From: Rhexocercosporidium sp. MPI-PUGE-AT-0058
Lineage: Eukaryota; Ascomycota; Leotiomycetes; Helotiales
Direction: 5' to 3'
Length of the DNA stretch: 64,000 bases
Assembly (NCBI GenBank): GCA_020746875.1
Contig: JAGTJL010000007.1
Coordinates: forward strand, 310,001 to 374,000
Position 1 is the first letter of the stretch, and the number at the start of each line of letters is the position of its first letter. Positions 1 through 11,900 of this stretch are shown piece by piece. The position numbers and the translations under genes are program-made. Below the pieces are notes generated by a model. That model did no database searches. It was not told where the DNA came from and was given only the letters and a program-made list of their open reading frames with translations.

Positions 1-2050
1 CGAGAAAAGAAATCAAGGCTCACTCTGATATTTCCAGAAGCGGTGCTCCTCGAATGTTTGCGACCGGAAGAGTGAAAAGGGCCATTAAAGGGCGATCTTG
101 AGAATTCCGACCGGAGCCTTCGACGTTTTGCATCAAGAACCGAAGGAAAGCAAAGACAATTACTTAACAAGAAAAGTTTCGAGGCTCTCCTCAGTTCTAT
201 TCGTCGTCAGCTTTGCATCGTAGCATTTCCTGCTTCATTTCCATTCACTCCGATGCAGAAATACTCATCGCTATCCATGCTCTCCTCGCTCACTTGCTGC
301 CTCCTTTGTGTATCGAAATTTACATTCACATGCATGATTTTGACTATTTCTAAGCTTTGCGCCGTCTTTTCCGCCTGCGAATCCTTCACGTTCTCGTTCC
401 TTGATTTCGTCTGCATCTCAAGGAATGCCAACTGGCATCACCCTGGGCACAGACAAGCTTCCCGCCTATTATCTCTTGAGGGACTGCCGTGCTGGCAGGC
501 TTGACTAGAAGTTGCGCAAGCAAATGAGCAGCATCGAGACTCAGGAAGGCGGATCTACAAGCTTTTACAAACCCCAGTAGCTACAATTAGCATCGGTAGA
601 AGCTGCAGCTTAGTTCAAATGTTTCACAAGCCTTGGAGCCGCCAGAGACTCGCCCAGTCGAATTTTTGAGCTTCTCTGAAAGCGAGTAGCCAGAATTAAC
701 TTCGAGAGAACGTGAACCGTTGAATGGTTCATGGACATTCTACTTGAACACTAGCGGATTCGAGAGCAATTACAATTCTGGACACTGACTCATGAGCCTT
801 TTATGTCGGATCATTTTCAATCTGGGAAATCCAGCGTGCTTCTGAATCGTAGAAAGGGCGATGGTTCGAACCCAACCGCATCCAATTCTGTTTCTTGAGT
901 TCTTAGCAAGCTTTTAGCTAGATGAATCTGTGAAATAGTTGACTAGTCCCTGCAATGTTTGAATGATTCGTAAAGCCATGTTTGTTCTGCTGCTTCAAGC
1001 GGATCTGGTGGAATAGCCTGTTGAAGGACTGTTTAGAAGACGAAACAAACAGTGAAATAATGAAGCATGGCCATTATTTTCTACCAACTCATTTGGAACT
1101 TCTACATTTTCACTTCCAAATAGTCACGATAGGAAGTAGTGGTTCAACATCCATAACTGTTCCATCTCCGCGGTTAGGCTGAGGTCTAGATCAAACGGAA
1201 TCTGGGTTTCACAAACTGTGATGCTGCAATGTTATCATAGATGGCCATGAATGGCTCATTTAACCCTCTTCTCTTGAGTACCTGGCTGGATTCAGAAACA
1301 GCAAGACACGTTCCGTTGCTCTCGTTATTACTGATGTGGTAGAGCAGCGCACAATTGCCATTTCAAGGGTTTGTTACTGCTTACCATGATCCCTGGTCGT
1401 TTAATGGCCTAGCCATATGTTAAGCTAACCCCAATCCGCGAGCTTCCCTCCTATTGCATTATCAATTTGTGGAATCTAGAGCTAGTGTCACGCTGAAATC
1501 ACCAGGTAGTTCATGTGCTTGTCAATCAGGTCGTGCGATTCAGGGAGGACAAGTAATCGTCCCGACCAAACCTCGGGGTTGAACAGACACGATACAAGTC
1601 CAGCACTGCTCTAAAAGCACATCGAAACCTCGCAAAGAAATTCCAGACGTCTTTATCGTCCAACGGATACGGAGCCAGTGCCAACAATCATTTCCTTTGC
1701 CCCTAAAGCAAAGCAAAACTGAACTCATCCACACCAAATTCTACACCACAAATCCCCACGATACACCGTCGCACAACATTCTGTAATGCCCGACCATCAA
1801 GCACGTTTCCGACGCATCCATGCCTGTCCTCTTGTACGTCGTCACATTTTGTACATATGGGTTACCTTCAACGAAGCAGGTTCTTCGGCTGCACTTGCTC
1901 GAGGTCGGAGAAAGGTAGGCGAGGGGGAGGACGTCAACATGATCTTGAGGAGCTGTTATTTGGACTTCATCTTCATCCCCATCACTTTACCACCATCACC
2001 ACCTCCTCAGAATTCAATATTTCAAAATATCCAACTTGTCAGCAGCCAAG
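1..2050. other. intergenic, no supported gene
   Basis: Only short frames without recognisable domains or convincing splice structure are seen here. The last 60 bases are pyrimidine- and CA-rich and lie directly before the alpha/beta hydrolase start, so they are probably its promoter and 5' leader. A gene entering from beyond base 1 cannot be excluded. Confidence 0.5.
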
Positions 2051-3426
2051 ATGATCTTTAATCATCTCCTGGTTCTCCTCTCTCTCCTCCACCTCATCGT
2101 CTCCACACCCATCGCACCCAGTACTGGCCCAACATGCACCACCTTCTCCATCCCCGTCTCTATCGCCGCTCAAAACGCGCGTTTCCCACCAGATTTCACA
2201 ACTACCTCTCTCCTCTCCATAGTAGGTGCTCTCGGAGCCGTAGTATTCGATTCTTTGATCACGGATACCTATACGATTGTGGGCACGTACTGCGAGCCGG
2301 AGGTTATGGTTGAGGGGAGGAGGGGGACGGTGCAGGTTCTTGTGCATGGAGCGACCTATACTAGGGGTTGTGAGTCGATTCTCTTTCCTTTTCCTTTAAC
2401 CTTGTTGTTTGGTGGTATTTAATAGTATGGAGTAATGTAATTATGGCTAATGAGAGGTAGATTGGACAGGTGATGGGTTTGACAATCGCTATTCGTGGGT
2501 AGCTGCTGCTTCGAAGGCAGGATATCCGACACTTGCTATTGACAGGCTTGGAAATGGAGACTCAGATCATCCTGATCCTATCCTTGCTGTCCAGTTCGTT
2601 CCCCTTGATCTTGGCTAAATATACCACCCAGCTGACCTGGAATAGATATCCCGTTGAAGTCGAGACCATTCACCAGATCATCGTCAAACTACGAGCCGGA
2701 ACATTCCCTCCTCCACTGAACGGCAGGAAATTCACGAAAGTGATCTACGTAGGTCATAGCTACGGTTCAATCAGTATATCCTCCTGCCTCATCCCCAAAA
2801 ACAAGAATCATCCAGACTAACCACATCCAGTCGGCAACGCCCTCGCAACCACCCACTCCCTCGACACCGACGCGCTCCTCCTAACAGGCTGGTCCTCAAC
2901 CTTCATAACCCTCATCCCGACCGTCCTCGGAACCGCCATCGTCCTCCCCGCCTCCCTCACCCTCCCACGCTACAAATCCCTCCCCCTCGGCTACCTAACA
3001 ATCAACTCCCAACCCGGCTTCCGCGCTCTCTTCTTCTCCAGCCCCGGAACATATAACACATCGCTCTTTGACTACGATTTCGCGAACCGTGGTACCATCA
3101 CAGCAGGCGAGGCGGCGACGCTGGCATTCGGTGTCAATACCGCGGGTGCGTATACGGGGAAGGTGCTTGTTGTTACAGGGGAGAGGGATGCGATTTTCTG
3201 TAATGTGTTAGGCTTGAATATCATTCTTGGGGGTATCTTGGGTACGCAGAGTGAGTGTGGGGATGCGAGGACGGGGTATTTGGGACGCAGTAGGAGTTTG
3301 TTTCCTAGAGCGAGCGTGTTTGATGCGTATGTTGTTCCAGAGGCTGGGCATTGTTGGCAATTGCATTATGCGGCTGAAAAGGCATTTGGAACCGTACACG
3401 AGTGGTTGGGGAAGCAGGGCCTTTAG
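2051..3426 (+). CDS. secreted alpha/beta hydrolase
   Basis: Four exons (2051-2369, 2461-2593, 2646-2773, 2831-3426) give 391 residues. The splice sites restore one frame and remove an in-frame TAA. The first ~20 residues are a hydrophobic signal peptide, so secretion or vacuolar delivery is likely. The alpha/beta hydrolase fold is shown by GHSYGS with nucleophile Ser189, an acid candidate Asp313 in VVTGERD and His367 in PEAGHCW. The oxyanion-side motif VHGATYTRGYW follows the first strand. Substrate is unknown; it could be an esterase or lipase. It lies about 900 bp beyond the 3' end of the siderophore transporter gene, in convergent orientation, so a role in hydrolysing siderophore esters is possible but is only inference from position. 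The start was chosen at the ATG beginning the signal peptide, 15 nt downstream of another in-frame ATG at 2036. Confidence 0.85.
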
Positions 3427-4326
3427 ATTTTGCTGTGAGGCAGTGGTTTGCTGGAGCTGGAGAGTGGGTGTAATTGAGAGGATGGAAGGTAGAGTTGTTG
3501 CTGTAGATAGCTTGCGGCCCATAGCCCAGGACTTTCCTGTGTTGCTAGAGCTCTGGCTTATTCTCTGCAATCAATTGAACCACACAAAGCTCTCTCCCTT
3601 CACTTCAAAATCATCAAGACCACTCCTAATTTGCTTGCACATCCTAACAACCTCGCCGGGTCTGTCTCCTCTCTACATCCTCATCTTTATCTTGCCAAGA
3701 TCCAAATTCCTTTGTCGAGTAGACTATATCCTAGCTCCGGAGTGTCGTTCGCCTCCAAGAAATGTCGCAGCAAACATCTCTCTCAATAAAAAGCACTCTT
3801 ATCTTAAGCTGGATTAGACACGAACAACCTAGAGGGGAGAATTGCCTCTAGCCATCAATTTTGAACACAATGGTGCCCCTTCAAACCCCAACGGAAAAAG
3901 CAGAGCTTTGAACAGGTACTTTGGAAGGTCGCGCTTACGGCTCGCTCCGGGGCGCCTCGGGCCTCCTTATTGTTTGATAAACGATAATTCTGTCACTTTA
4001 TTCAACTGATTCATCCATCTTTTATTGATATTGAGCCAAGATTACAATCTGACTCGAGGAGAACACTTCATCAGTATGGATGAAGCTAACAAATACTTAC
4101 AGTGGACCAGACTCAACCAATCTCTCGCAAAGCTACAAATGTCAGTTTCATTCCTCACAGCGTCAGGATCTCAATTCTCACTACACTACTACAGTAAAGC
4201 TTTTTAACTTTTCAATTGGATATCTCATCAAGCTGAGAGAAGCTATTAAGTTATCTCCGACCATCTGTTCAAGCAAACAGGCCGGTCAATCGACCATACC
4301 CTACCTTCTGATCACCATCCACAAAC
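3427..4326. other. intergenic between convergent genes
   Basis: 3' flanks of the convergent hydrolase and MFS transporter genes. Short frames here show no domain. Nothing else is recognised. Confidence 0.5.
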
Positions 4327-6270
4327 CTAAAAGACAGTCCCCTTAGTCTGGGCAATCTTCGCCACATTGATATTTCTAATCATAAGAACCCACACGAAAG
4401 AAAGAACCATGATACAAGTACCCGCGATAAGCATCTTCTCCTGGGCATACCCATACGCCTTCTGGATGCCAATCCTCGTAGGCGATCCAACCTCGTAACT
4501 CAATTGAGTATCGAGATCACCATAAATAGTGTCGAAATCGGTCTGCGCCTCTTCAGGGAGGAAACGCATCAACGCGCCAGGGAAGGTGTTGGTCCAGATG
4601 GCGCCACAGATTGAGTTACCGATCGCGCCGCCGATGTTGCCTGAGACGTAGAGGAGGGCTAGAACGGCTGCGACGTGTTGATGGTCCGAAGCCGCCAGAA
4701 CGGCGATCTGTTCGCAGATGATGATGATTGCCCCTCCGACCGAAATGAAGATCTGACACATGACAATGTAACCGATATACTGATCTGGCTGGCGGAAATG
4801 GATCATGAGACCCTGAGCGAAGATATACAGCGGGACGGCGAAGTAGAGGAGCCATTTGAAGTAGCCTGTCTTCCGGATGAGGAGACCAACGCCGAGGAGG
4901 AGAGCGCCGGAGAGGACGTCGAAGGTCGAGCCTACGTATCCTGCTTCTGCGAGGGACAGGTTGGATACCACTTGCAGGAAGGAGGAGAAGTAGGAGTTCC
5001 AGCAGTAGTAAGAGATCTGGTACGTCATGCAGAGGGAGCAGGCGCCGATGACGGTGCGATTTGTGAGGAGGTTGACGTTTAGGAAAGGTTGCTTGGCGAG
5101 GAAAGACTCGTGGAGGCCGAAGAGGATGAGGAGGACAAAGCCGACGATTATCATGGCGATTATGTAGCCCGATTTCCAGCCTTGAGGGGCGGTGTCTGCC
5201 AGGGTGAAGGGGAGGAGAAAGATCGTTAGGCCGGAAGCGAAGAGGAAGACTCCGAGGGCTGGAAAGGTTAGCCTGGGATATTTGGAGTTGGGGAGGATCT
5301 TACCATCAAATTCTTGGACGTAGAACCAGATGTTCTGGGCCAGAGATCGGCCACTGCTTTCGCGGACAACAAGGCCGTGACTCTCGGCTTTCTTGAGATG
5401 GATCTTCAAGATGAGGAAGAGAGGAGCAGCGACGAATGGAAGGATGATGGCAAAAGCACCGAATCCCCATCTCCAACTGACCTTGTAGTAGAATTCATCT
5501 GAGACTTTGGCACCAGCGAATGCTGTGATGATGTATGGCGAGGAAGTGAAGGCGTATGCGAGACCTCGATTCTTAAGTTTGGATACATCGGCTGTGATGA
5601 CATCGACACTGTAAATCAAACCACCGAATCCGATAGAATAGAAGACCTGGATTTTTTATTAGCCTGAGTCTCAAATTCATGCGAAATCCTTACCTGGGCA
5701 ACGCAGAAGGTCGTGAGTCCATTACTGGAAGCCATGAGAATCATTCCCAAAGTCGCAAATCCAACCATGAGAAGAAAACCCTCTGCACGACCCCAGAGAT
5801 CCAACATCTTGGCAAGTGGGATGTAAATAGCCGCAGTCATACTGTTGGAAACAATATAAATGATTGTCAACAGGGAATGTGCCTCGAAAGCACTGGTTGC
5901 GAAAGGTACGAGGTTGTACAGAATGGACGATTGCATGGCGTTGACAAAGTACAACATCCACATGCTGCAGACTGTCAGATCTGGAAATGAGCATAGATTG
6001 AAGGGCTTACTTGAAGAAGACGGCAATGAGATATGGTTTAGTCCATGTCAAAGTGACGGCTTCGACTTGTTGAACACCGCGTTGAGCATCCTCGGCAGGG
6101 ACGACATCTTTCTCCGGATCATTTCCTAGATCTTGGGACTGAGAAATCCCATTACCGGTGACAGTTGTGGGATTCTTGTCATCTACTTGCAAAGTCATGT
6201 CCACAGCAGTGGTCTCTTCCTTCTTACGAAGGAAATCCGGCTTGAATCTGGAAAATGTTGAAGCCGACAT
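4327..6270 (-). CDS. MFS siderophore-iron transporter (Mir/Sit type)
   Basis: Exons on the minus strand are 6270-6011, 5964-5694, 5646-5304 and 5258-4327, giving 601 residues, the usual size of fungal siderophore-iron transporters (SIT family). These are 14-helix proton symporters that import ferric siderophores at the plasma membrane. The acidic cytosolic N-terminus is followed by the first helix containing MWMLYFVNAMQSSI, then helices through to the C-terminal tail, which contains AYGYAQEK, a pattern common near the end of this family. The third intron (5259-5303) is 45 nt with no in-frame stop, so retention would add 15 residues; splicing gives the family-like EFD-ALGVFLF junction. It is divergent from the SidD-like synthetase, and exact ATCWGATAA-type sites lie upstream. 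Substrate (fusarinine/TAFC type or another siderophore) cannot be read from sequence; MirB or MirD are the nearest ideas. Confidence 0.88.
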
Positions 6271-6536
6271 GGCTGTAGAGTCGGCGATTCAATTCGAGTC
6301 TGGGGGGTAGAGCTCCAGAGCAGAGCTTCAGATCGAGGGCAGGGGAGCTGGTTCTACTAGTAGTCCTGTGACTTGGCGACGCAGTAGATTGAGACCCATG
6401 AAGAGGAGATTGGGAACAACTCCACAAAAGGGCATCGCACCACGACCCGAGTCACCAACCCCATCTGCGGTAACCAACAAGAACCCACATGAAGAAAAGG
6501 AAATGGACATCCGAGATCGGGACTGAGACCAAGGAA

Positions 6537-6545
6537 TTATCTGAT
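6537..6545 (-). promoter_or_regulatory. GATA-factor site, exact ATCWGATAA (SreA-type)
   Basis: The minus strand reads ATCAGATAA, an exact match to the ATCWGATAA sequence known for the fungal iron regulator SreA. It is 267 nt upstream of the MFS transporter ATG, in the same orientation as that gene. Binding is inferred. Confidence 0.6.
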
Positions 6546-6830
6546 TCCGTCTTGCTGGGCTTGGTAAGTATAGACGAGGCTGGATGTTGGTTTTCTGAAG
6601 CTAGATCTACTTTCTACTGGCCCATTCAGCTGCATAGAGACTTTGTTGTGCCGAGCCCCTGTTTGCGGAAATGTTGATGATAGGTTGGAGATGTTTTCTG
6701 CTGCCGTGAGTATTGAGAAGGTTTGTCCAAAGACCAACACGCTACAGGGTAGGGGGCGGCTCGTTCGGTTGCATCTATTGGTGATGGCGTTGAGCGAAGT
6801 GGGGGAGGCTTCGAAACCGGGCAAGCTTTT

Positions 6831-6842
6831 ATCTAATCAGAT
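6831..6842 (-). promoter_or_regulatory. variant GATA-like element ATCTGATTAGAT
   Basis: The plus strand reads ATCTAATCAGAT, preceded by TTTT; the minus strand reads ATCTGATTAGAT. The same 12-mer recurs at 7137, 7757, 20953 and 21050. It differs from ATCTGATAA by one base in its first nine. It lies about 560 nt upstream of the MFS transporter start. Confidence 0.5.
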
Positions 6843-7118
6843 TCGATATTTTCGCACGCCAGACTCGATCGGATTTAAAGGCCGAGGGTCGTGTTGATTG
6901 CGAGGATGGATCGAGGTTTTAATTCTTTGAAATGATAATGATGCGGCGCAGTTGTTGGAATATCTATTAACCATACGGCTCATGATTGCTTGTCCCAACT
7001 CAAGCTTCTGCACTGCTCATCTTTTCCTAAGAAATCCTTCCACAGAGCTTGTGTGCTTGAAAAACTTGACAAGCTTTGCTTTTTTTTCTTGGAGCGAACT
7101 GCTTCGGTTCGGTCAGTC

Positions 7119-7148
7119 ATCTGATAAGATGAGATGATCTGATTAGAT
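7119..7148 (+). promoter_or_regulatory. double GATA-type element
   Basis: An exact ATCTGATAA (7119-7127) is followed 9 nt later by the variant ATCTGATTAGAT (7137-7148), both on the plus strand. Paired sites are expected for a two-zinc-finger GATA factor such as SreA, but occupancy is inferred. Confidence 0.6.
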
Positions 7149-7751
7149 GATACCGCCTGTGCCGCTCGCTTCTGTGGAGACCTTGTATTGAAGAAAGTGG
7201 TTCGATGTGGATACAATATCCGCCCACATCTTTGATATTTTCGTCTTGGTTCTTGGGATGCAAGCCATCGGCCGCATGTTAGGCAGTTGTGACAAGCGAC
7301 GGAGAGGGACACCTGCAGTAACGGCTGTCTGGTTGTGCATCTTTACGATGGCTGCAGATGCGAAGCGTATCTGACGGAGTGGATGTACTGACTGCTTCCA
7401 TTGGCAAATAGTCCTGTAAGATGATACCACAGATAGAATAGGAAAGCGAGGTGAAATCGCATCGCCGAATATCCAGCACTGCAGTCGACGAGCCGGAATT
7501 GAGAACTGTTCCTTCTGTTATGCTTCAATTCTGTCAGCTGCAACCCCCCTCACTGGATCTAATTTTCCAAGACTCCACATCAACACCATCACATCTTACG
7601 ACTCACCACAGGAAAGCCACAAAACCCAGCAGCAAACTTTTCACAAAGCCAAGCATGCCCAGCTTCGTTCATACTCTCTGCCGACCGGTGCCGCATCGGA
7701 GTCAAACCTCCACTCCTCACACACCCCACTCTCAACCAACGAGATCACGAA

Positions 7752-7789
7752 ATCTAATCTGATTAGATCATGGAATTAAGTTATCTGAT
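7752..7789. promoter_or_regulatory. palindromic GATA-like cluster
   Basis: 7752-7768 is a perfect 8-1-8 inverted repeat (ATCTAATC T GATTAGAT) containing the 12-mer ATCTGATTAGAT. Thirteen bases later TTATCTGAT (7781-7789) gives ATCAGATAA on the minus strand, an exact SreA-type match. The cluster lies 1143-1180 nt before the synthetase start. Confidence 0.6.
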
Positions 7790-8931
7790 CATCTATCCGT
7801 CCGCCTTTGCCGTGCCGTCCTTGACCTTGTTCTCGATTTTCGTCCACATGCATATGCCCCTGCAGATTGTTTGATGCATGCAAGGACGGAGACAGGTGGG
7901 TAGGCGTTGTCCTACAATTTTCTCATGGGCGGAGACTTGATTTGCGAAGATGCTTGCTTGCGTGCTTCTTGACGACGTGTACACACTGGGTCGATTTGGT
8001 GATGATTGCTTGTGTGGGACTTTTGTAATCGCTTGGTAGGCAGTCAGAAAGAACGAGTCATGGCAGACTTTCTTTTGACTACCAGAACCAAGACACAAGA
8101 ACAGAAAAAAGGTACATTATTTCTCCTGGGATTCAAAATAGAATGGAAAAGAGATGGCGCATCAAGTCACCGAGAATGCCCCTCCGATCTCGCCTTACTT
8201 TGCACGAGCGGATGCATCAGCCGAGAGAGAGCGGAGAAGAACTAAAGAAAGCTGCGCGTGCATGACATGTCTGTTTTCACATGGGCCTGATAGACGGGAA
8301 GGGAGAGCTCGGAGGGGTACATGAATGAGCCCTTGCCATAGCTCTAGTCTGCCGAGTACCACTCACAAGAACGCTGCTTTAACACACCATTTCGTTTCTG
8401 AACCATGGTTACCGAGCTAGATGTGAGAGCTCTGGATGGAGCTGTAGGTCGGTGGTGGGAGGGAGTACTTGTCTGTAGGACCTTACCTAGTTAGTAAGTA
8501 AATATGACTTTTCATGATGGAGTAGACGTTGTCACTTGCCACCTATTCCACCAATCGAAAGGGGTCTGTGACGAGCTTCAGGTACATTTTGATTCCTTTT
8601 TGTATTTGTACAGTACACCCCCAATAATATCTCATAGATATGTACGGTGGCTTGAGAGTCAGTCATCCGATCGATCGCTCTTGCACTGAAATAAATTTTG
8701 AAATTGCCGCCTTAATTTGGATTGACCAGTGGAAAGAAATAAGAAACTGCTGACCGATAATAGGGTTAGTTGTCTAATTAAAGTGCGACTCTTGATCCTA
8801 CTGCCTGCGCTTGGGAATGTTCACTTGAAAGTGACGGAAACTGATATCCGAGGCCTGCGCCAAAGAAGATACTGGAAATTGGAAACCAAAAACGGAAACA
8901 AGAACACAAGAGAAAGTCCATTGCCAATACA

Positions 8932-11900
8932 ATGGGGTCAATTCAAATCGAAGAACTAGCTACAAAGGCTTTAGAGCCTCAGCAAAAGGGAAACACTTTC
9001 CAATCATTCAGCATCCCCAACTTGGCCTCGGAATACACCCCAACACGTACACGCGAAGAAATAATCCTCCTCGCCTGGCTAATCGTTCTGCTGCGGACAA
9101 GAGAAGGGAACGTCAATTTCGACTGGAATTATGTCGATCGTGAAGATGACGTGGAGCACGAAACGATGATGCGATGTTTGAAAATGGAGGAGGTGATGCC
9201 CGGGGTGGAAAGTACGGTTGGAGATACGGGTTTTGCGATTGCGAGGTATATACAAGCTGTTCGGCCGAGGAGTGTAGAGGCGAGAAAAGTGTCGTTGCTT
9301 CTGAGCAGTACCTCATCCGAGAATGAGGAGAAAGAGGTGAGAAATTGCATGTAAAGCGGAAATGCCATACTAACTCTGAAGGGTCTGCAACTTGAAGTAC
9401 GCTTCAAGGATGGCACCCTCGAGATCAAAGCTGTGGGATACTTAAGGAATATGCTCTCCTTCACAATATCCCATCACATTTCAACATTCGTCGACACAAT
9501 CCGCATCTGTATATCCTCCCCAGAAACCACAATATCATCAGCACTCGGCCCAACTCCAAGCGACCTCTCCTCAATCTGGAGCTGGACATCACCCCTCCCA
9601 CCAACCTACAACTCCTGCATGCACGACATGATCAGCGTACGCGCACAAACACATCCCACCAAAATTGCAATCGCCTCTTGGGACGGCGATCTAACTTATG
9701 CGCAAGTTGAGAGGTATTCGAGTATTGCAGCTGGGAGATTACACGAGATGGGTGTGAAGCTACATGATTTCATGCCTGTGTGTTTCGAGAAATCGAGGTG
9801 GACTATCGTGGCTGTTCTGGCGGTCATGAAAGTCGGCGCCACGATGGTGATGATGGATCCTTCTCTTCCGGTCGCGAGATTACAGAATATGGCGATCCAG
9901 GTTAGCGCAAGCATGGTTTTATGTTCACGGAAACAGGAGGGTTTGGCGAGCGAGATCATGCCGGACGGGAAGATCGTGGTTATTGATGAGGAAGCTTTCG
10001 TTGGTGATGAGGAAATACCTGGTTTGGAGGAGGTGCCGCCTGATGCGTTGATGTATGTCATTTTTACATCTGGCAGCACCGGAACGCCCAAAGGTGTCAA
10101 GATCTCGCATGAGACGTACACAAGTAGCGCGGTTCCGAGAGCCAAAGCAGTGGGGTATACGGAGGAATCTAGGGTCCTGGATTTCGCGTCATATGCGTTC
10201 GATGTCAGTATCGACAGTATGCTATTGACTTTGGGGAACGGCGGCTGTCTATGTATTCCATCGGATGACGATCGATTGAATGATATCAACGGAGCGATGC
10301 GGAGAATGCAGGTTAATTACGCGGGTCTAACGCCTTCAGTTGCTCGAATCTTGGAACCAGATGTTATTGCGTCGCTTAGCGGGCTTGGTCTTGGAGGAGA
10401 AGCTGCTTCGCCTCGAGATGTAAATTTCTGGGGACAGGTAACGAGGATTATCATTGGATATGGTCCGTGTGAATGTACAATTGGATGTACAGTCAATAGC
10501 AGTGCTGCGACCGGAAGAGATTATATCTCGATTGGACCGGGGAATGGAGCAGCTATCTGGATTGTTGATCCAAATGATCACAATCAAATGATGCCAGTCG
10601 GAGCTGTTGGAGAGCTGCTTGTCGAGGGACCGATTGTTGGTCAGGGGTACTTGAATGACCCAGAAAAAACTGCAGCCGCATTTATCGTCGACCTTCCATG
10701 GCTTACTGCTGGGCATGATGGATTCCCAGGTCGAACAGGACGTCTGTACAAGACTGGAGATATCGGGATGTACGACCCAGATGGTTCTGGAAATATTGTG
10801 TTTGTTGGACGACAAGACACGCAGGTGAAACTGCGCGGACAACGCGTAGAGCTCAGCGAGATTGAAAGTCAGCTCAAAGCAAGATTGCCTTCCGATGTCA
10901 ACGTGATCGCTGAGGTTATCACGCCCCAAGGTGTAGGAGGACAGCCAACTTTGATAGCGTTCATCGCTCCGCAGTCGATAAAAGGACTTGCCAACGACGA
11001 GTTAAAGCTAGCTCGGCTCTCGGACGAGCTGCGTCGAGCATTGGCAAAAGCAGATGCAGATGTAAAGGAGACTTTGCCAAGGTACATGGTGCCAAATGCA
11101 TACATCCCACCAAGCTACATACCTGTTCTGATCTCAGGAAAGACGGACAGAAAAAGACTTCGAGCCTTCGGAGCTACCGTCGACTTACGACAGATAGATC
11201 AAGGGGCTTCCCGCACTCCGGTGCGCGAATTGAATGTGCTTGAAAGTCAATTGAGGCAGGGATGGGGTGAAGTGTTGAAAATTGATCCCGAAACCATCAG
11301 ACTGGAGGACAACTTCTTCGCTCTGGGTGGCGAATCTTTGACAGCGATGAAGCTGGTGTCAGTCTGTAGATTGCAAGGTCTCGATCTCTCCGTCACCAGC
11401 ACGTTCGGTAACCCTACACTTGAAGCTATGGCAAGCATAATCACAATTAGCAGTTCCAAAGCGAAGACAGAAACAGCAGCTTTTTCAATGATCTCCCAGG
11501 ATGTCGAAAGTGCATGCCTTGAAGCAGCGCAAGCCTGCGGAACGGATCCATCAGCTATCGAAGACATCCATCCTTGTACACCTACCCAAGAATCCCTCTT
11601 CACCTTTTCGCTTCGATCAAGCAAGGCATACATAGCTCAGAGAGTTGCATGTATACCATCGAGCATCACTGTCGGATCCTGGAAGAAAGCATGGGAAGAT
11701 GTTATTGCAGCCAGTCCAATTCTCCGAACTCGTTTGGCTCAGCTTCAAGAATCTGGGCTCCAACAAGTCGTGCTAAAAGGTAGATTATGTTGGAGATCTG
11801 CGACAGATCTGACAAAATACCTCGAGGATGACTGCAAGGAAAGGATGGAACTGGGACAAGATTTAGCTCGATATGCAATTGTCAGTTCGGGCGACAAGCA

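Larger units (their letters stand above)
6271..8931. other. 2.66-kb divergent intergenic region of the siderophore locus
   Basis: This is the shared upstream region of the MFS transporter (left) and the synthetase (right). It holds several GATA-type motifs, listed separately, concentrated at 6.5-7.8 kb. No frame in it shows a domain or convincing splicing. A short or non-coding transcript cannot be ruled out, because the motif clusters lie over 1.1 kb before the synthetase start. Confidence 0.55.

Noticed and set aside
855..885. tRNA T-arm-like sequence around GGTTCGAACCC
   Set aside because: The stem pairs only partly and no matching acceptor stem, D-arm or anticodon arm is found upstream.
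9696..10289. 197-codon antisense frame within the synthetase
   Set aside because: Lies opposite the conserved adenylation domain, has no domain, and is explained by codon bias of the real gene.
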